Shown here: in pieces, positions 48,982-59,700 of the stretch
Layout of the letters: every line of letters begins with the position of its first letter
Numbering within the stretch: the stretch's first letter is position 1
Origin: Lachnospiraceae bacterium
Lineage (GTDB): Bacteria > Bacillota > Clostridia > Lachnospirales > Lachnospiraceae
Length of the DNA: 64,000 nucleotides
Direction: 5' to 3'
Assembly (NCBI GenBank): GCA_015057325.1
Contig: SVEQ01000008.1
Coordinates: 3,461-67,460, forward strand
The notes under the pieces: model-generated
The model's database searches: none
Seen by the model: only the letters and a program-made list of their open reading frames with translations
Told to the model about the DNA's origin: nothing
Made by a program: the position numbers and the translations under genes

Positions 48982-49974
48982 TTACATATTGTCCTTAATA
49001 GTCAACAACAACAATTCCATAGCGATATCAAAATTAACGTTAGCCTCTAATCTTATCTTAACCTTGTTAAGCGAACGGATAACTTCCTCGACACCCTCAT
49101 AAGACATCATGCTTGCCTGCTTCTTAAGCACAGAATACTCGTCCTTAAAAAGAAGTTTGTTAGGTGAATTGGAAATCTTAACCATAAGAATATCTCTGAA
49201 CCAAACCATCATAATATCCATGTAGTCGGTCACATCAAGCTTGTACTTACCAAGATTCTTAACTGCTGCAATAATATCTTCCATATCCATATCCTGAAGA
49301 CGCTTCAACAATCTGACGCTGTCCTCAAGAAGTTCATTATATTCCGGCGATATTGCAAGTCTTATTGCCTTACCGAGATTACCCTGTGCAAACTCCGCAC
49401 AAAATCTTGCTTTAGACTGGTCAACACTTAAATTGTTGGTAAGATACTCAACAACATGAAGCGGCTCAACCGGCTTAAAGTTAAGTATCGTACAACGGCT
49501 AAGTACCGTCGGAAGAAACTTACCGATACTGTTAGCAAGAAGCAAAATGATTGCGTACTCGGGTGGTTCTTCCAAAGTCTTTAATAGTGCATTCTGTGCC
49601 TGCGGATTCATAAGCTGTGCATCCGGAACAATATATATTTTGTACCTGCTGCTATAAGGTTTCAAATCCACGTCATTAACAATCTGCTCTCTTATCTCGT
49701 CAACGGAAATAAGATTGGGTTTCTCGTGTTTCACCCAAATAATATCCGGCTGGTTGTTGGAATCTGCCTGAATGCAGGAGTGACATTTACCGCATGGGTC
49801 CGGTTCACCCTCCTCACACTGCAATGACTTTGCAACAACCGCAGCAAGCGTTCTCTTACCTGCACCTTTCTCACCGTTAAGAATGTACGCATGAGATACC
49901 TTGCCTAGTTCTATACTGTTCTTAAAATGTTTGACTATGTCCTCATGTCCAATAATATCACTATAGTTTGCCAT
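48982..49974 (-). CDS. holB: DNA polymerase III delta-prime subunit
   Basis: 330 residues. Walker A variant GEKGAGKRTLAA (about 34-45), a zinc module CEEGEPDPCGKCHSC (about 53-67), QNALLKTLEEPPEY (sensor region) and SRCTILNF. It is a clamp-loader subunit of the replisome. GGTGAGAAGGT precedes the ATG. It lies 21 bases after yaaR. Confidence 0.94.
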   Translation of the reverse strand: MANYSDIIGHEDIVKHFKNSIELGKVSHAYILNGEKGAGKRTLAAVVAKSLQCEEGEPDPCGKCHSCIQADSNNQPDIIWVKHEKPNLISVDEIREQIVNDVDLKPYSSRYKIYIVPDAQLMNPQAQNALLKTLEEPPEYAIILLLANSIGKFLPTVLSRCTILNFKPVEPLHVVEYLTNNLSVDQSKARFCAEFAQGNLGKAIRLAISPEYNELLEDSVRLLKRLQDMDMEDIIAAVKNLGKYKLDVTDYMDIMMVWFRDILMVKISNSPNKLLFKDEYSVLKKQASMMSYEGVEEVIRSLNKVKIRLEANVNFDIAMELLLLTIKDNM

Positions 49975-49995
49975 ACCTTCTCACCCTCTCTTGTA

Positions 49996-50436
49996 TCAAG
50001 TCGATATATCCATAAGCATTCCCCGAATATCGTCTATCTTTCCAAGGATTGCCAAATTATCTTTCTCATCTTTAAGAAGCTCCTCTGCCAATTCATCAAG
50101 AGACTTATCAACCTCTTTGACAATGCCATACACCCTGTGTCTTCCCCTTCTGTCAAGGAAGTTCTCCCTTGAGAACTCATGGGAATTGGCCGCCACCTCA
50201 TTCATGAACTCTTTGACCAAAGTTCTGTATCTCTTCATGTCTTTGATGTCCATGTGCTTGGCAATCTTGGCACCCTGCTCCTCAATGTCTTTCATTAGGC
50301 CGGAGAGTTTCTCTTTCAATTCATTATTCTCGATGTGGCTGACAAGCGTAAATCTAAAGCTGTCATCATCTTTAGGTGCCTGCGTCTGCTGCTCTATCTG
50401 CGCCTGCGGTGTCAACTGACTAATTCTCATATCCAT
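49996..50436 (-). CDS. yaaR: YaaR family protein (DUF327)
   Basis: 146 residues, helical. A Gln-rich start ([12 protein letters not shown]) is followed by a conserved DUF327 body ([59 protein letters not shown]). It is always found between tmk and holB in Firmicutes; the function is not established. GGGAAGGAGAGATTACT precedes the start. Confidence 0.9.
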   Translation of the reverse strand: MDMRISQLTPQAQIEQQTQAPKDDDSFRFTLVSHIENNELKEKLSGLMKDIEEQGAKIAKHMDIKDMKRYRTLVKEFMNEVAANSHEFSRENFLDRRGRHRVYGIVKEVDKSLDELAEELLKDEKDNLAILGKIDDIRGMLMDIST

Positions 50437-50476
50437 AGTAATCTCTCCTTCCCGTCATAATCTTATCATTTATCAA

Positions 50477-51097
50477 TTAGAAAAATCTCTTCTCAACTTC
50501 CGCAACAATTCGCGAATGAATATCTTCAACCGACATAAGTGCATCGATTGTCACTATACGCTCAGGATAGAGTTGTGCAAGTTTGCGATATCCCTCAACG
50601 ACTCTCATGTGGAATGCCAAATCCTCCTGCTCCATACGGTCAAGCGAAGTCTGGTTCTTCTTTCTTTTGAGACCATCCTCGGCATCAAGATCCATGAAAA
50701 TTGTAAGCTTCGGCTTAACATCTCCCAAAGCGTAATTATTAACTTCATAAACAGTATCTACTCCAAGTCCTCTTCCTATTCCCTGGTATACTGCTGACGA
50801 CTCGACAAAACGATCACAGATAACAGCTTTACCCTCGTCAAGTGCCGGACGAATTATCTGATTAACCAACTGTGCACGCGCTGCCGCATACAACAAAAGT
50901 TCTGTCATGTGGCTCATTTCTTTGTATTCCGGATCTAAAATAATCTTACGAATCGCCTCACTTATAGCTGTTCCGCCGGGCTCTCTTGTCACTACACTGT
51001 CATAGCCTTTATCCTCAAGATAAGTCTTAAGAAGTTCTATCTGTGTTGATTTGCCGGATCCGTCCGGTCCCTCTATTGTTATGAAAATGCCTTCCAT
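50477..51097 (-). CDS. tmk: Thymidylate kinase
   Basis: 206 residues. P-loop GPDGSGKSTQIELL (about 9-22), TREPGGTAISEAIR (about 38-51) and DRFVESSAVYQG (about 93-104) are diagnostic. It phosphorylates dTMP to dTDP. First part of the tmk-yaaR-holB-ricT operon, preceded by the decarboxylase gene after 27 bases. Confidence 0.95.
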   Translation of the reverse strand: MEGIFITIEGPDGSGKSTQIELLKTYLEDKGYDSVVTREPGGTAISEAIRKIILDPEYKEMSHMTELLLYAAARAQLVNQIIRPALDEGKAVICDRFVESSAVYQGIGRGLGVDTVYEVNNYALGDVKPKLTIFMDLDAEDGLKRKKNQTSLDRMEQEDLAFHMRVVEGYRKLAQLYPERIVTIDALMSVEDIHSRIVAEVEKRFF

Positions 51098-51124
51098 CGT
51101 TATTATCCTTTCTACTTGATATTA

Positions 51125-52666
51125 TCAGATTCTCTTTTTTCTTCTCGGAAGCCAGACATTTCTTGCCTCTTTGACAACATGGACATATCTGCCTGACGCT
51201 GATTCATTGTCGATTCCCTTGATATTTCTACCATTATCAAGAGCACGTTTAATTGTCTTAATGGTCTCTGACGAAATCACTTCACCCGGTGCGACCATAG
51301 GAATCCCGGGCGGATAAACATATATGAAGTCACTGCTGACTCTTCCTACCGCATCATACAGAGGCATTCTAATTTCCTGCTTACTCTTTGCCTCAGCTAT
51401 CTCCATTCGTTTCTCAGGAGCAGTCTTATTAACTATTATATCGGCTTCTTGCTCATACTTTGTTAACTGCTTATCAATAGTAGTCATGGCAAGGTAAAGC
51501 GCTTCAAATGCTTCCTTCGTATCGGCAATGGTCGATATGGCAACAACATAATTGCCTCCTGCCATCTCCATTGTCTGTCCGTATTCTTTCTCCAAAATCT
51601 CTGAAAGCATCTGTCCTCGAAGCGGAATAATATTGCCTTCTTTCTCTATTCCGCAATCCTTAACGGAAAATACCAATCGAGAATAATCATAACTTATATT
51701 ACCAAGACCTTTAAAATCCTCTGCTTCAACCAAATGAATATGTTCAAGTTCAGAGAACTTCTTACGGTATTCATTAACCAACTGTTTGAAAACAAGGAAC
51801 AAACCATCGCGTTCGAAGTCCATTTTCTCGATGCAAGCCTCCATGGACGCCATGAAAACATAAGACGGCGATGTCGTCTGATACAAAGAAACAAACTCAT
51901 CCAGACGCTTTTGCGAAACCAATCCCTTCTTGTAGTGAAGAATCGCGCATTGCGTCATTGCCGGCAAAGTCTTGTGAAGACTCTCTATTACAATATCTGC
52001 ACCAAGCCTTATTGCAGGACTTGGAACATTCTTATAATTAATCGAAGAAATGGTTTCATTGACATTGGACAGAAACTCAAAATGTGCTCCGTGTGCTTCA
52101 TCAACAATAAGCGGAATCTTGTGCTTATGTGCCGTCTTGGCAATCTTTTCCACATCGCTTACTACACCTTCATAAGTCGGTGATACTATAACTACCGCCT
52201 TCGCATGAGAGTGCTCCTTAAGCGCCTTGCTAACCGCATCATGCGACAAACCGCCAAACATGCAAAGTTCATCATTCCACTCAGGCATAACGTATACTGT
52301 TTTAAGTCCGAGAAGTCTTGCCGCGTTATATACAGACTTGTGACAATTCCTTGCAAGAATTATGGTGTCCCCGGCTTCACAAACAGAAGAAATCGCTGCC
52401 AGTATTCCGCAAGTTGCACCATTGACAAGATAGTAACTCTTGTCAGAGCCGTACACCTGCGCCGCTCTTTCCTGTGCCTTAAGGATTATTCCATCAGGGT
52501 CGTGAAGTTCATCTAAATCTCCAACTTCCGTAACATCTATTGAAAACGGATTGTCAACAATGTCAGGGAATATTGTATTATATCTGCGCTTATGTCCCGG
52601 CATGTGCCAAGGATAAGAACCCTCATTATTATATTGTATAAGGCCGTTAAGTATCGGTTGTTCCAT
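51125..52666 (-). CDS. Lysine/ornithine/arginine decarboxylase, YaaO-type, PLP-dependent
   Basis: 513 residues. YPWHMPGHKRRYN (about 19-31), NGATCGILAAISSVC, DEAHGAHFEFL (about 190-200) and SLHKTLPAMTQCA (PLP Lys about 229), with C-terminal YPPGIPMVAPGE. These are signatures of group III Orn/Lys/Arg decarboxylases. The upstream position relative to tmk matches Bacillus yaaO. The amino-acid preference cannot be read from sequence; arginine (agmatine for polyamine synthesis) is common in the group. Confidence 0.9.
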   Translation of the reverse strand: MEQPILNGLIQYNNEGSYPWHMPGHKRRYNTIFPDIVDNPFSIDVTEVGDLDELHDPDGIILKAQERAAQVYGSDKSYYLVNGATCGILAAISSVCEAGDTIILARNCHKSVYNAARLLGLKTVYVMPEWNDELCMFGGLSHDAVSKALKEHSHAKAVVIVSPTYEGVVSDVEKIAKTAHKHKIPLIVDEAHGAHFEFLSNVNETISSINYKNVPSPAIRLGADIVIESLHKTLPAMTQCAILHYKKGLVSQKRLDEFVSLYQTTSPSYVFMASMEACIEKMDFERDGLFLVFKQLVNEYRKKFSELEHIHLVEAEDFKGLGNISYDYSRLVFSVKDCGIEKEGNIIPLRGQMLSEILEKEYGQTMEMAGGNYVVAISTIADTKEAFEALYLAMTTIDKQLTKYEQEADIIVNKTAPEKRMEIAEAKSKQEIRMPLYDAVGRVSSDFIYVYPPGIPMVAPGEVISSETIKTIKRALDNGRNIKGIDNESASGRYVHVVKEARNVWLPRRKKRI

Positions 52667-52721
52667 ATTATCGGTCTCACTTTTCTTTTATGCATAATTA
52701 TATCAGTTTACAATCTGTATT

Positions 52722-52750
52722 ATTATATCAAAACTCAAGCAAAAATGCAA
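52722..52750 (-). promoter_or_regulatory. Promoter of the decarboxylase-tmk operon
   Basis: On the minus strand TTGCAT (52750-52745), 17 bases, TATAAT (52727-52722). A second TATAAT-like box nearer the gene lacks a spaced -35. Confidence 0.7.
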
Positions 52751-52806
52751 AAAAAAGTATAAATGCTGCAGGTCTGTCAATACTTCAAAAAAGGAGGATT
52801 TCCATT

Positions 52807-53685
52807 ATGGTTTTTCATGGGATTTATAATCGGATAAAGACAGAATTATCAAAACTTATTTTAATACTTATCGGTTCTTTACTGTATTCGGCAGGCATAG
52901 GTCTTTTTCTTGAACCCAACTCTCTCACATCCGGCGGTGTTATGGGTATTTCAATAATATTAAGCCATACTGTCGGATACTCAACGGGAAGTTGGTATTT
53001 GGTGCTTAACATTCCTCTTATTATCATTGGCTTTTATAAGTTTGGTGCAGGGTTTATATCCCATACTTTTATCGCAATTTTGCTAAACTCTTTTTTCACC
53101 GATTTTTTTCGCTCGTTTGGTATTTCAGGTTTAGAAATGATTCCAACCGTTGTTGTTGGAAGCTTACTCGTAGGTGCCGGCCTTGGCACAGTAATTCGTG
53201 CAGGTGCAACTACCGGAGGAATGGATATTGTAGTAAAGCTTTTGCGAAACAAATATCCTTCTATGAAAACAAGCACCTTATTCATACTGGTTGACTTGCT
53301 CGTTGTTGCAACTTCAGGTGTTGTTTTTGGAAGTTATAATTTGGCAATTTATTCATTTATTACAATATTACTAAACGGTCGGGTTATGGATTTTATTCTC
53401 TACGGAACTGACGAAGCAAGACTTGTGTATATCGTTTCAACATGCCCTGAAGAACTGCTCTCCCATATTCTTAAGGACGTGGCAATCGGTGCAACAATCC
53501 TTTCAGGTACAGGCGCTTACAGCAACCACCACAAGGATATTATTATGTGTGTCGTAAGAAAAAGGAAAGCCCCAAAACTTCAGGCATTGGTTAAAACTAT
53601 CGATTCGCATGCATTTATGATTATAACAAGCGCCAATGAAATCTATGGTGAGGGATACAAGAATATACAGGTTGATAGCATATAA
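52807..53685 (+). CDS. YitT family membrane protein (DUF161/DUF2179)
   Basis: The start is ATG at 52807 after AAAGGAGGATTTCC. The in-frame stretch back to 52690 would overlap the divergent promoter. 292 residues: five or six TM helices with the YitT pattern GIGLFLEPNSLTSGGVMGIS, GAGLGTVIRAGATTGGMDIV, then a soluble DUF2179 domain (about 210-290: GATILSGTGAYSNHHKDIIM). The transport role is unknown. It is a single gene with its own terminator. Confidence 0.92.
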   Translation: MVFHGIYNRIKTELSKLILILIGSLLYSAGIGLFLEPNSLTSGGVMGISIILSHTVGYSTGSWYLVLNIPLIIIGFYKFGAGFISHTFIAILLNSFFTDFFRSFGISGLEMIPTVVVGSLLVGAGLGTVIRAGATTGGMDIVVKLLRNKYPSMKTSTLFILVDLLVVATSGVVFGSYNLAIYSFITILLNGRVMDFILYGTDEARLVYIVSTCPEELLSHILKDVAIGATILSGTGAYSNHHKDIIMCVVRKRKAPKLQALVKTIDSHAFMIITSANEIYGEGYKNIQVDSI

Positions 53686-53711
53686 GCTTTATGCATCATT
53701 CATTCCCCACA

Positions 53712-53748
53712 AAAAATCGACATGCGGATAAGCCACATGCCGATTTTG
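53712..53748. terminator. Bidirectional terminator between the YitT gene and the giant repeat protein
   Basis: AAAATCGACATG and CATGCCGATTTT form an extended stem around CGGATAAGCCA, with A/T runs on both sides. It is seven bases beyond the stop of the giant gene on the minus strand. Confidence 0.8.
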
Positions 53749-53754
53749 GAATAA

Positions 53755-56700
53755 TTAATATTTCTTTACTTTAACTTTTGAAGATAAGCCTTTACTCTTA
53801 AATAACTTCTTGTATTCCTTAACTTTGCTCTTGTGTACCTTGATTGTTGTACCTTTCTTAAGTCCCTTAAAGGCTTTCTTGTGAATGTTCTTCTTGTTAA
53901 GTTTCTTACTCTTGATAATAATCGTCTTTAACTTAGAACATCCATTAAATGCATTAGCACCGATTTTTGTAATGCTTCCGCCAATCGTAATCTTTGAAAG
54001 TTTCTTAGCACCGGCAAATGCATTATCTCCAATCTCTGTAATATTGTTACCTATGGTAATTTCCGTAACGACTTTATTATTCTTAAATGCACCTTTTTCA
54101 ATCTTGGTCACTTTGTAGGTAACACCATTGTCTGATATGGTATCAGGAATCTTTACCTTCTTTGACGATGTATCTACAGGAGCTACATAAGCAACTGTGG
54201 GATTAGCTCCATCGTCACTTGTTACGACAAACTTGCTTGCGTATGCATCTATTTGATCTCCTTTTCCTGCAACTGTTGCAAGTACCGGAGCCGGAGTATC
54301 CGGTGCTGTCTGCTGTTGCCCCTGATTATTCGTAGGATTTTGTTTTTGAGGAACTTCTGTCCAATGAGCATACAATGTATGATCTACATACATTTTTACA
54401 ACGGAATTTTCAGTTACCTGTTCTCCACCTTCCGGTTTTGTGAACCATCCGTCAAATGTATAACCATCTCTGCTTGGTTTTGAAAGTTCTCCGTAAGCAC
54501 TATTATAAGTTACTACTTTAACATCCTTTTCTCCGGTGCCATAATTGTAATCACAATCTAAATACACTAAGAATGTTTCTCCTTCAGGCAACCATCGTGC
54601 ATATAATGTATGTGACTCTTCTATCTCTACAATTTTGTTGTATACGCAATTTTCGTAGGTTGGTTCTGTATACCATCCGATGAAATCATAGCCTTCTCTT
54701 TCCGGTTCAGGCAATTGTCCGTATGACTCACCGACTACGACATTTACTTCACCGTCATCAACATTTTCTGCATTTGCATCAAGAGTTACTGATATTTGTT
54801 TCTGTATCTTTTTCCAATGTGCATACAATGTGTGCTCTGATGCTGTGACAATCATTGTTGAAGATATTATTTCTGCCCCGTCTTGTGTGAACCATCCGTC
54901 AAAATCATAACCGTTTCTTGTAGGTGTTGGAAGCCAGCCATAATTGCTTCCATAAGCTCGATTCACATATTCCGTATCAATTTCACCGCCCTTAGCATCA
55001 AATGATACTTTGACACTCTTTTCAGTCCAGTGTGCGTACAGATTGTGAGCAACTTTGCTTGTTACCTGTGTTGATGGGGTAATTTCTGTTCCGCCTTCCA
55101 AGTCTGTAAACCAGCCCTCAAAAGCATATCCGATTCTTGTAGGTGTTGGAAGTGTACCGTATTGCTCACCGCTAACCACGCTGATTGATGTACTTGAAAC
55201 CTCTCCACCGTTAGCATCAAGTGTTACCGTCAACGCCTGTGTCTGCGAAGTCCAATGTGCATACAATTCATGACCGACCTCTCTCTGCATCGGGTCAAGA
55301 TTAGATACTCTTACTCCTCCAACTTCTTCTGTATACCAGCCCGCAAAAACATAATCATCTCTGGTAACATTCGGCATATAATCGCCATATTGCTCGTTGT
55401 ATTTAATAGTTTTCTTTGTATTAACGGCAGTTCCGTCATTATTATAAAATGTTACTTCAACTTCTACTGCAGTCCAATGTGCATACAGAACATGAGAAAC
55501 TTCTGTTTCAACATTACTGTCCTCTGTTATCTTTGTGCCTTCTTCAATTTCTGTATACCATCCATCAAAAGTATAACCTGTTCTTGTAGGTGTCGGAAGC
55601 CAGCCATATTTTCCACCAACCTGAACATTATCCTTGCCCCAAACGGAAACTTCACCGAGATTAGGACTGTATGTTAGCGTAATATACTTTTTATTCTCTG
55701 TCCAATGTGCATATAATGTCATGGATCTGTTGACGATATCACTCTTATTAATCTTTGTTCCGCCATCTTTTGAATCAAACCATCCGTCAAAGGTATATCC
55801 GTCCCTTACAACATCCGGCAGATTACTAAATGTCCCGCCATCGGCAACACTTAAAACATCCGAAATATTGATTCCGTTTCCGTCAAGAGTGATTGTGTGA
55901 ATTGTTATCGACTCTTCCTGTTTAATCCAGTGTGCATATAAAGTAAATGCCTGAAGCGAAGTAATCTTGGTTTCTGAAAGAACACGTGTACCACCGGTCT
56001 TTTCTGTAAACCAACCCTCAAATATATATCCTGCATATGTCGGGGACTCAAGTTCACGGTATGTTTCTCCGGCATTAAAATATTTATTCTTCTTACTTCC
56101 CGTTCCGTCATTATAATCAAATGTGACATCTACCTGTATCGGTTCCCAATGAGCCACAAGCGTATGGGCTGCCTGTGTGGAAACAGTCATTTCTCCCGTT
56201 ACCAAGGTCTCACCCAAAAACCAACCTTTGAATGTGCAATACTCTTTTGTAGGAACAGGCATACTTGCGTACTTGTCACCGTACTTATAAGTCTTTTCTC
56301 TCGAACCGCTGATTGTTCCACCGTCTGCCATAAATGTTACTACAACATCTACCGCTTCCCAATGAGCATACAAATCATGGTCACTTGATTTTGATACGAT
56401 GGTGTGTTCATCAATTCTTTCTCCACCATTTTCTTGTGTATACCAACCAACAAATCTATATCCCATTCTTTCAGGGGTTGGAATATTTCCATATACACTG
56501 TCGTATGTCACGGGTTGAGTGTCATCTGACACTTCACCACCACACGCATGCAATGTTAATGTGTATTCGTTCGGTGTCCAATATGCATATAAAATGTGTG
56601 ATTTTGCAAGCGTTACTATTGTTTCGGATTTTACTTCTGTTCCATCAACTGCTTTATCATACCATCCATTAAAGTTATATCCGGTTCTTTCAGGTTCAGG

Positions 56701-59700
56701 CAATTGACCATAAGCCTTATCATAAGTAACACTTATACTTTCCGGATATACCGTTCCATTGTTAGGATTAAGTGTTACCGTATATTCTAAGGTTCTCCAA
56801 TGTGCATATAAGGTCTGATTACCAGCAACTCTATAATAATCAGTATCCTTGACATAAGTTCCCGCTGTTTGATCTGTGTACCAACCGATAAACTCTGCTC
56901 CTACTTTTGCTGCAGTAGGTAATTGTCCGTATTTTCCATATGTTCCGTCATAATCAACATTTTGTGTCTCTAAAAGAACCTCACCGCCATTTGCATCAAA
57001 TGTCAAATTATATGTTTTTGCTTTCCAGTGTGCATACAACGTCTGAGTAGATGTAATCTCCACTGTTGATGCGGGTGTAATCAAATCTCCACCTGAAACT
57101 TGTGTGTACCAACCCAAAAGTTCATATCCAACACGAGACGCATCAGGTAAATTTCCGTATTTCTGTCCAAAAGTTACCGTTTTGGAATCCACAGTTACAT
57201 CTCCACCATTAACATTGAAGTTTACTTTGTATGATGCCGCCTTCCAGTGTGCAACCACTTTGATATCTGACGTTATATTAACAGGATCATTTTCTTTAAT
57301 TTCTTTCTCCTGCGAATCATTAATGAACCAACCGACAAAATTGTATCCCGGAAGAGTAGGCGTTGGTAACGACGTATAGGTTGCTCCATACGTATATTTC
57401 TTGGATGTAACTTGTGTCTGTCCTCCGTTGGAATCAAACGTTACGGTGTATGAAGCTGCTGTCCAATGTGCATATAATGTTTGCGGACCTGTGAGATTGA
57501 CAACTGTATCACTTTCGATGAGTGTTCCTCCAACTTCTTCTGTGTACCATCCGGCAAAGTCATAACCCGCACGAACAGGATTAGGCAACTCTCCATATAC
57601 ACCTTCATTTGTAACTCCTGTACTGGTTGTCGTTACAGTTCCACCATTTGCATTAAATGAAACCGTATATGTGTTGGTTGACCATCTGGCATACAAAGTC
57701 TGTGTAGCAGTTATTGTAACAATCGTGTCGGCATTAATCTTGGTGCCTTCCGTTCTTGCTGTAAACCAGCCAAGGAATCCGTATCCGTCTCTTGTAGGCT
57801 CCGGAAGACTACCATATTGTTGTCCGTATGTCACATCTATGCTTGTACTTGTTGTACCTAGTGAGCCTCCTTCACTTTCAAATTTCACGGTATACTTCTT
57901 TGCCGTAAATCGTGCGTATAATGTATGGTTAGATTTTGTAGTTACGGTTGTGTCCTTTGTTACTTTTGAATTAGAACTGCTATACCATCCATTGAATGTA
58001 TATCCGGCTATATTCATACTCGGCAAATCGCCATATGCCTTATTATATGTCACTTCTTTATTTTCAGGATTGTCTACACCTTCTAATCCGGTTTCAAATG
58101 ATACAACATAAGTTGCCTCTGTCCAATGAGCATATAATGTTTTGTTAGTAGTAATTTGAACCAAATCATTTGACGATACTGGTGTTGTATCGCTATCTGA
58201 ATAGTACCAACCCAAAAATCTGTATCCATCTTTTGTAGGCGTTGGAAGCAAACCATATTTTTGACCGTAGGTTACGGTTTTTGTACCTTGAGATACCGAG
58301 CCACCGTTTGGATTAAACGTTACAGTATAGTCATTTGCTGTCCAATATGCATACAGAGTCTGATCCTTTGTAATATTAACAACAGTAGTATCTACAATCT
58401 GCGTTGTTCCATTGGTTTGTGTTGAGTACCAACCTACAAATGTATAACCTTCCCTTACAGGAGTCGGCAAATCTCCATATGTTTCACCATATTGTACTCT
58501 CTTAGATGTCGTCGAAACATTTCCACCCTGTGGGTCAAATGTTACTTTGTATGTAGGAATCCAATGTGCATATATATAATGGTTTTCCGCCTTTTTAACC
58601 GTGGTAGACGCTGTTACAACAGTTCCACCGTTTTTTTCTGTATACCATCCGTCGAAGACATAATTACTTCGATTTGGCGTTAACAAAGTTCCATATGTAG
58701 AATCATATGTTACTGGTTTTGTGGTTGATGAAACCGTTCCACCATTTGCATCATATGTTACATCATACTGATTTGCTGTCCAATGTGCGTATATTGTATG
58801 ACTTAATGCATTTGTTACTTTGGTGTTACTTGCAACAACAGTTCCGCCGGTTTTTGCTGTATACCATCCACCAAAAGTATATCCTGTTCTTGTCGGTGTT
58901 GGCAAAGTATCATACGCGCTGTCGTATGTTACTGTTTTATTATTTTGTTCTACTGTACCTCCGTTTGCATCAAAAGTTACAATATACTCTTTTGCTGTCC
59001 AATGTGCATATATTGTATGGTTATTTGCATTGCTAACCGTTGTACTTGAGTTGATAACGGTTCCGCCGTTTTCAGTTGTATACCAGTCGGCAAATGTATA
59101 TCCTGTTCGACTAGGTGTTGGTAAAACACCATATGTACTTCCAAACGTTACGTTCTTTGTCGATGTTGTGAGCGTATTTCCTCCATTCACATTATATGTA
59201 ACAACTAATCCTTTTGCTGTCCAATGTGCATATATTGTATGGCTTGATGTTACTGTACTACTTGTGGAAATTTTTGTTCCATCTGTTGGGTCTGTATACC
59301 AACCGGCAAATGTATATCCAGTTCTTGTCGGTGTTGGCAAAGTACCATATGTGCTTCCATGCGTTACTGTTACGAATGTCGACGATACCGACCCCTCGTT
59401 TGCATCTAACGTTACAGTATAACTATTAATCGTCCAGTGTGCATATATTGTATGGCTTGATGTTACTGTGCTACTTGTGGAAACTTTTGTTCCCCCTGTT
59501 CGAGCCGTATACCAGCCATCAAAAGTATATCCAGTTCTTGTAGGAACAGCTAATTCACCATATGTACTTCCGTATGCAACAGACTTAGAAGCCGGCGATA
59601 CTGTTCCCTCGTTCGCATCATATGTTATCGTCAATTGATTGGCTGTCCAATGTGCATAAATCGTATGGCTTGATGTAACCAACTGGTTTTCCTCAACAAG

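Noticed and set aside
55255-59422. Several 60-200-codon + strand ORFs in the giant repeat gene
   Set aside because: They are repetitive shadows of the Listeria-Bacteroides repeat units on the other strand.
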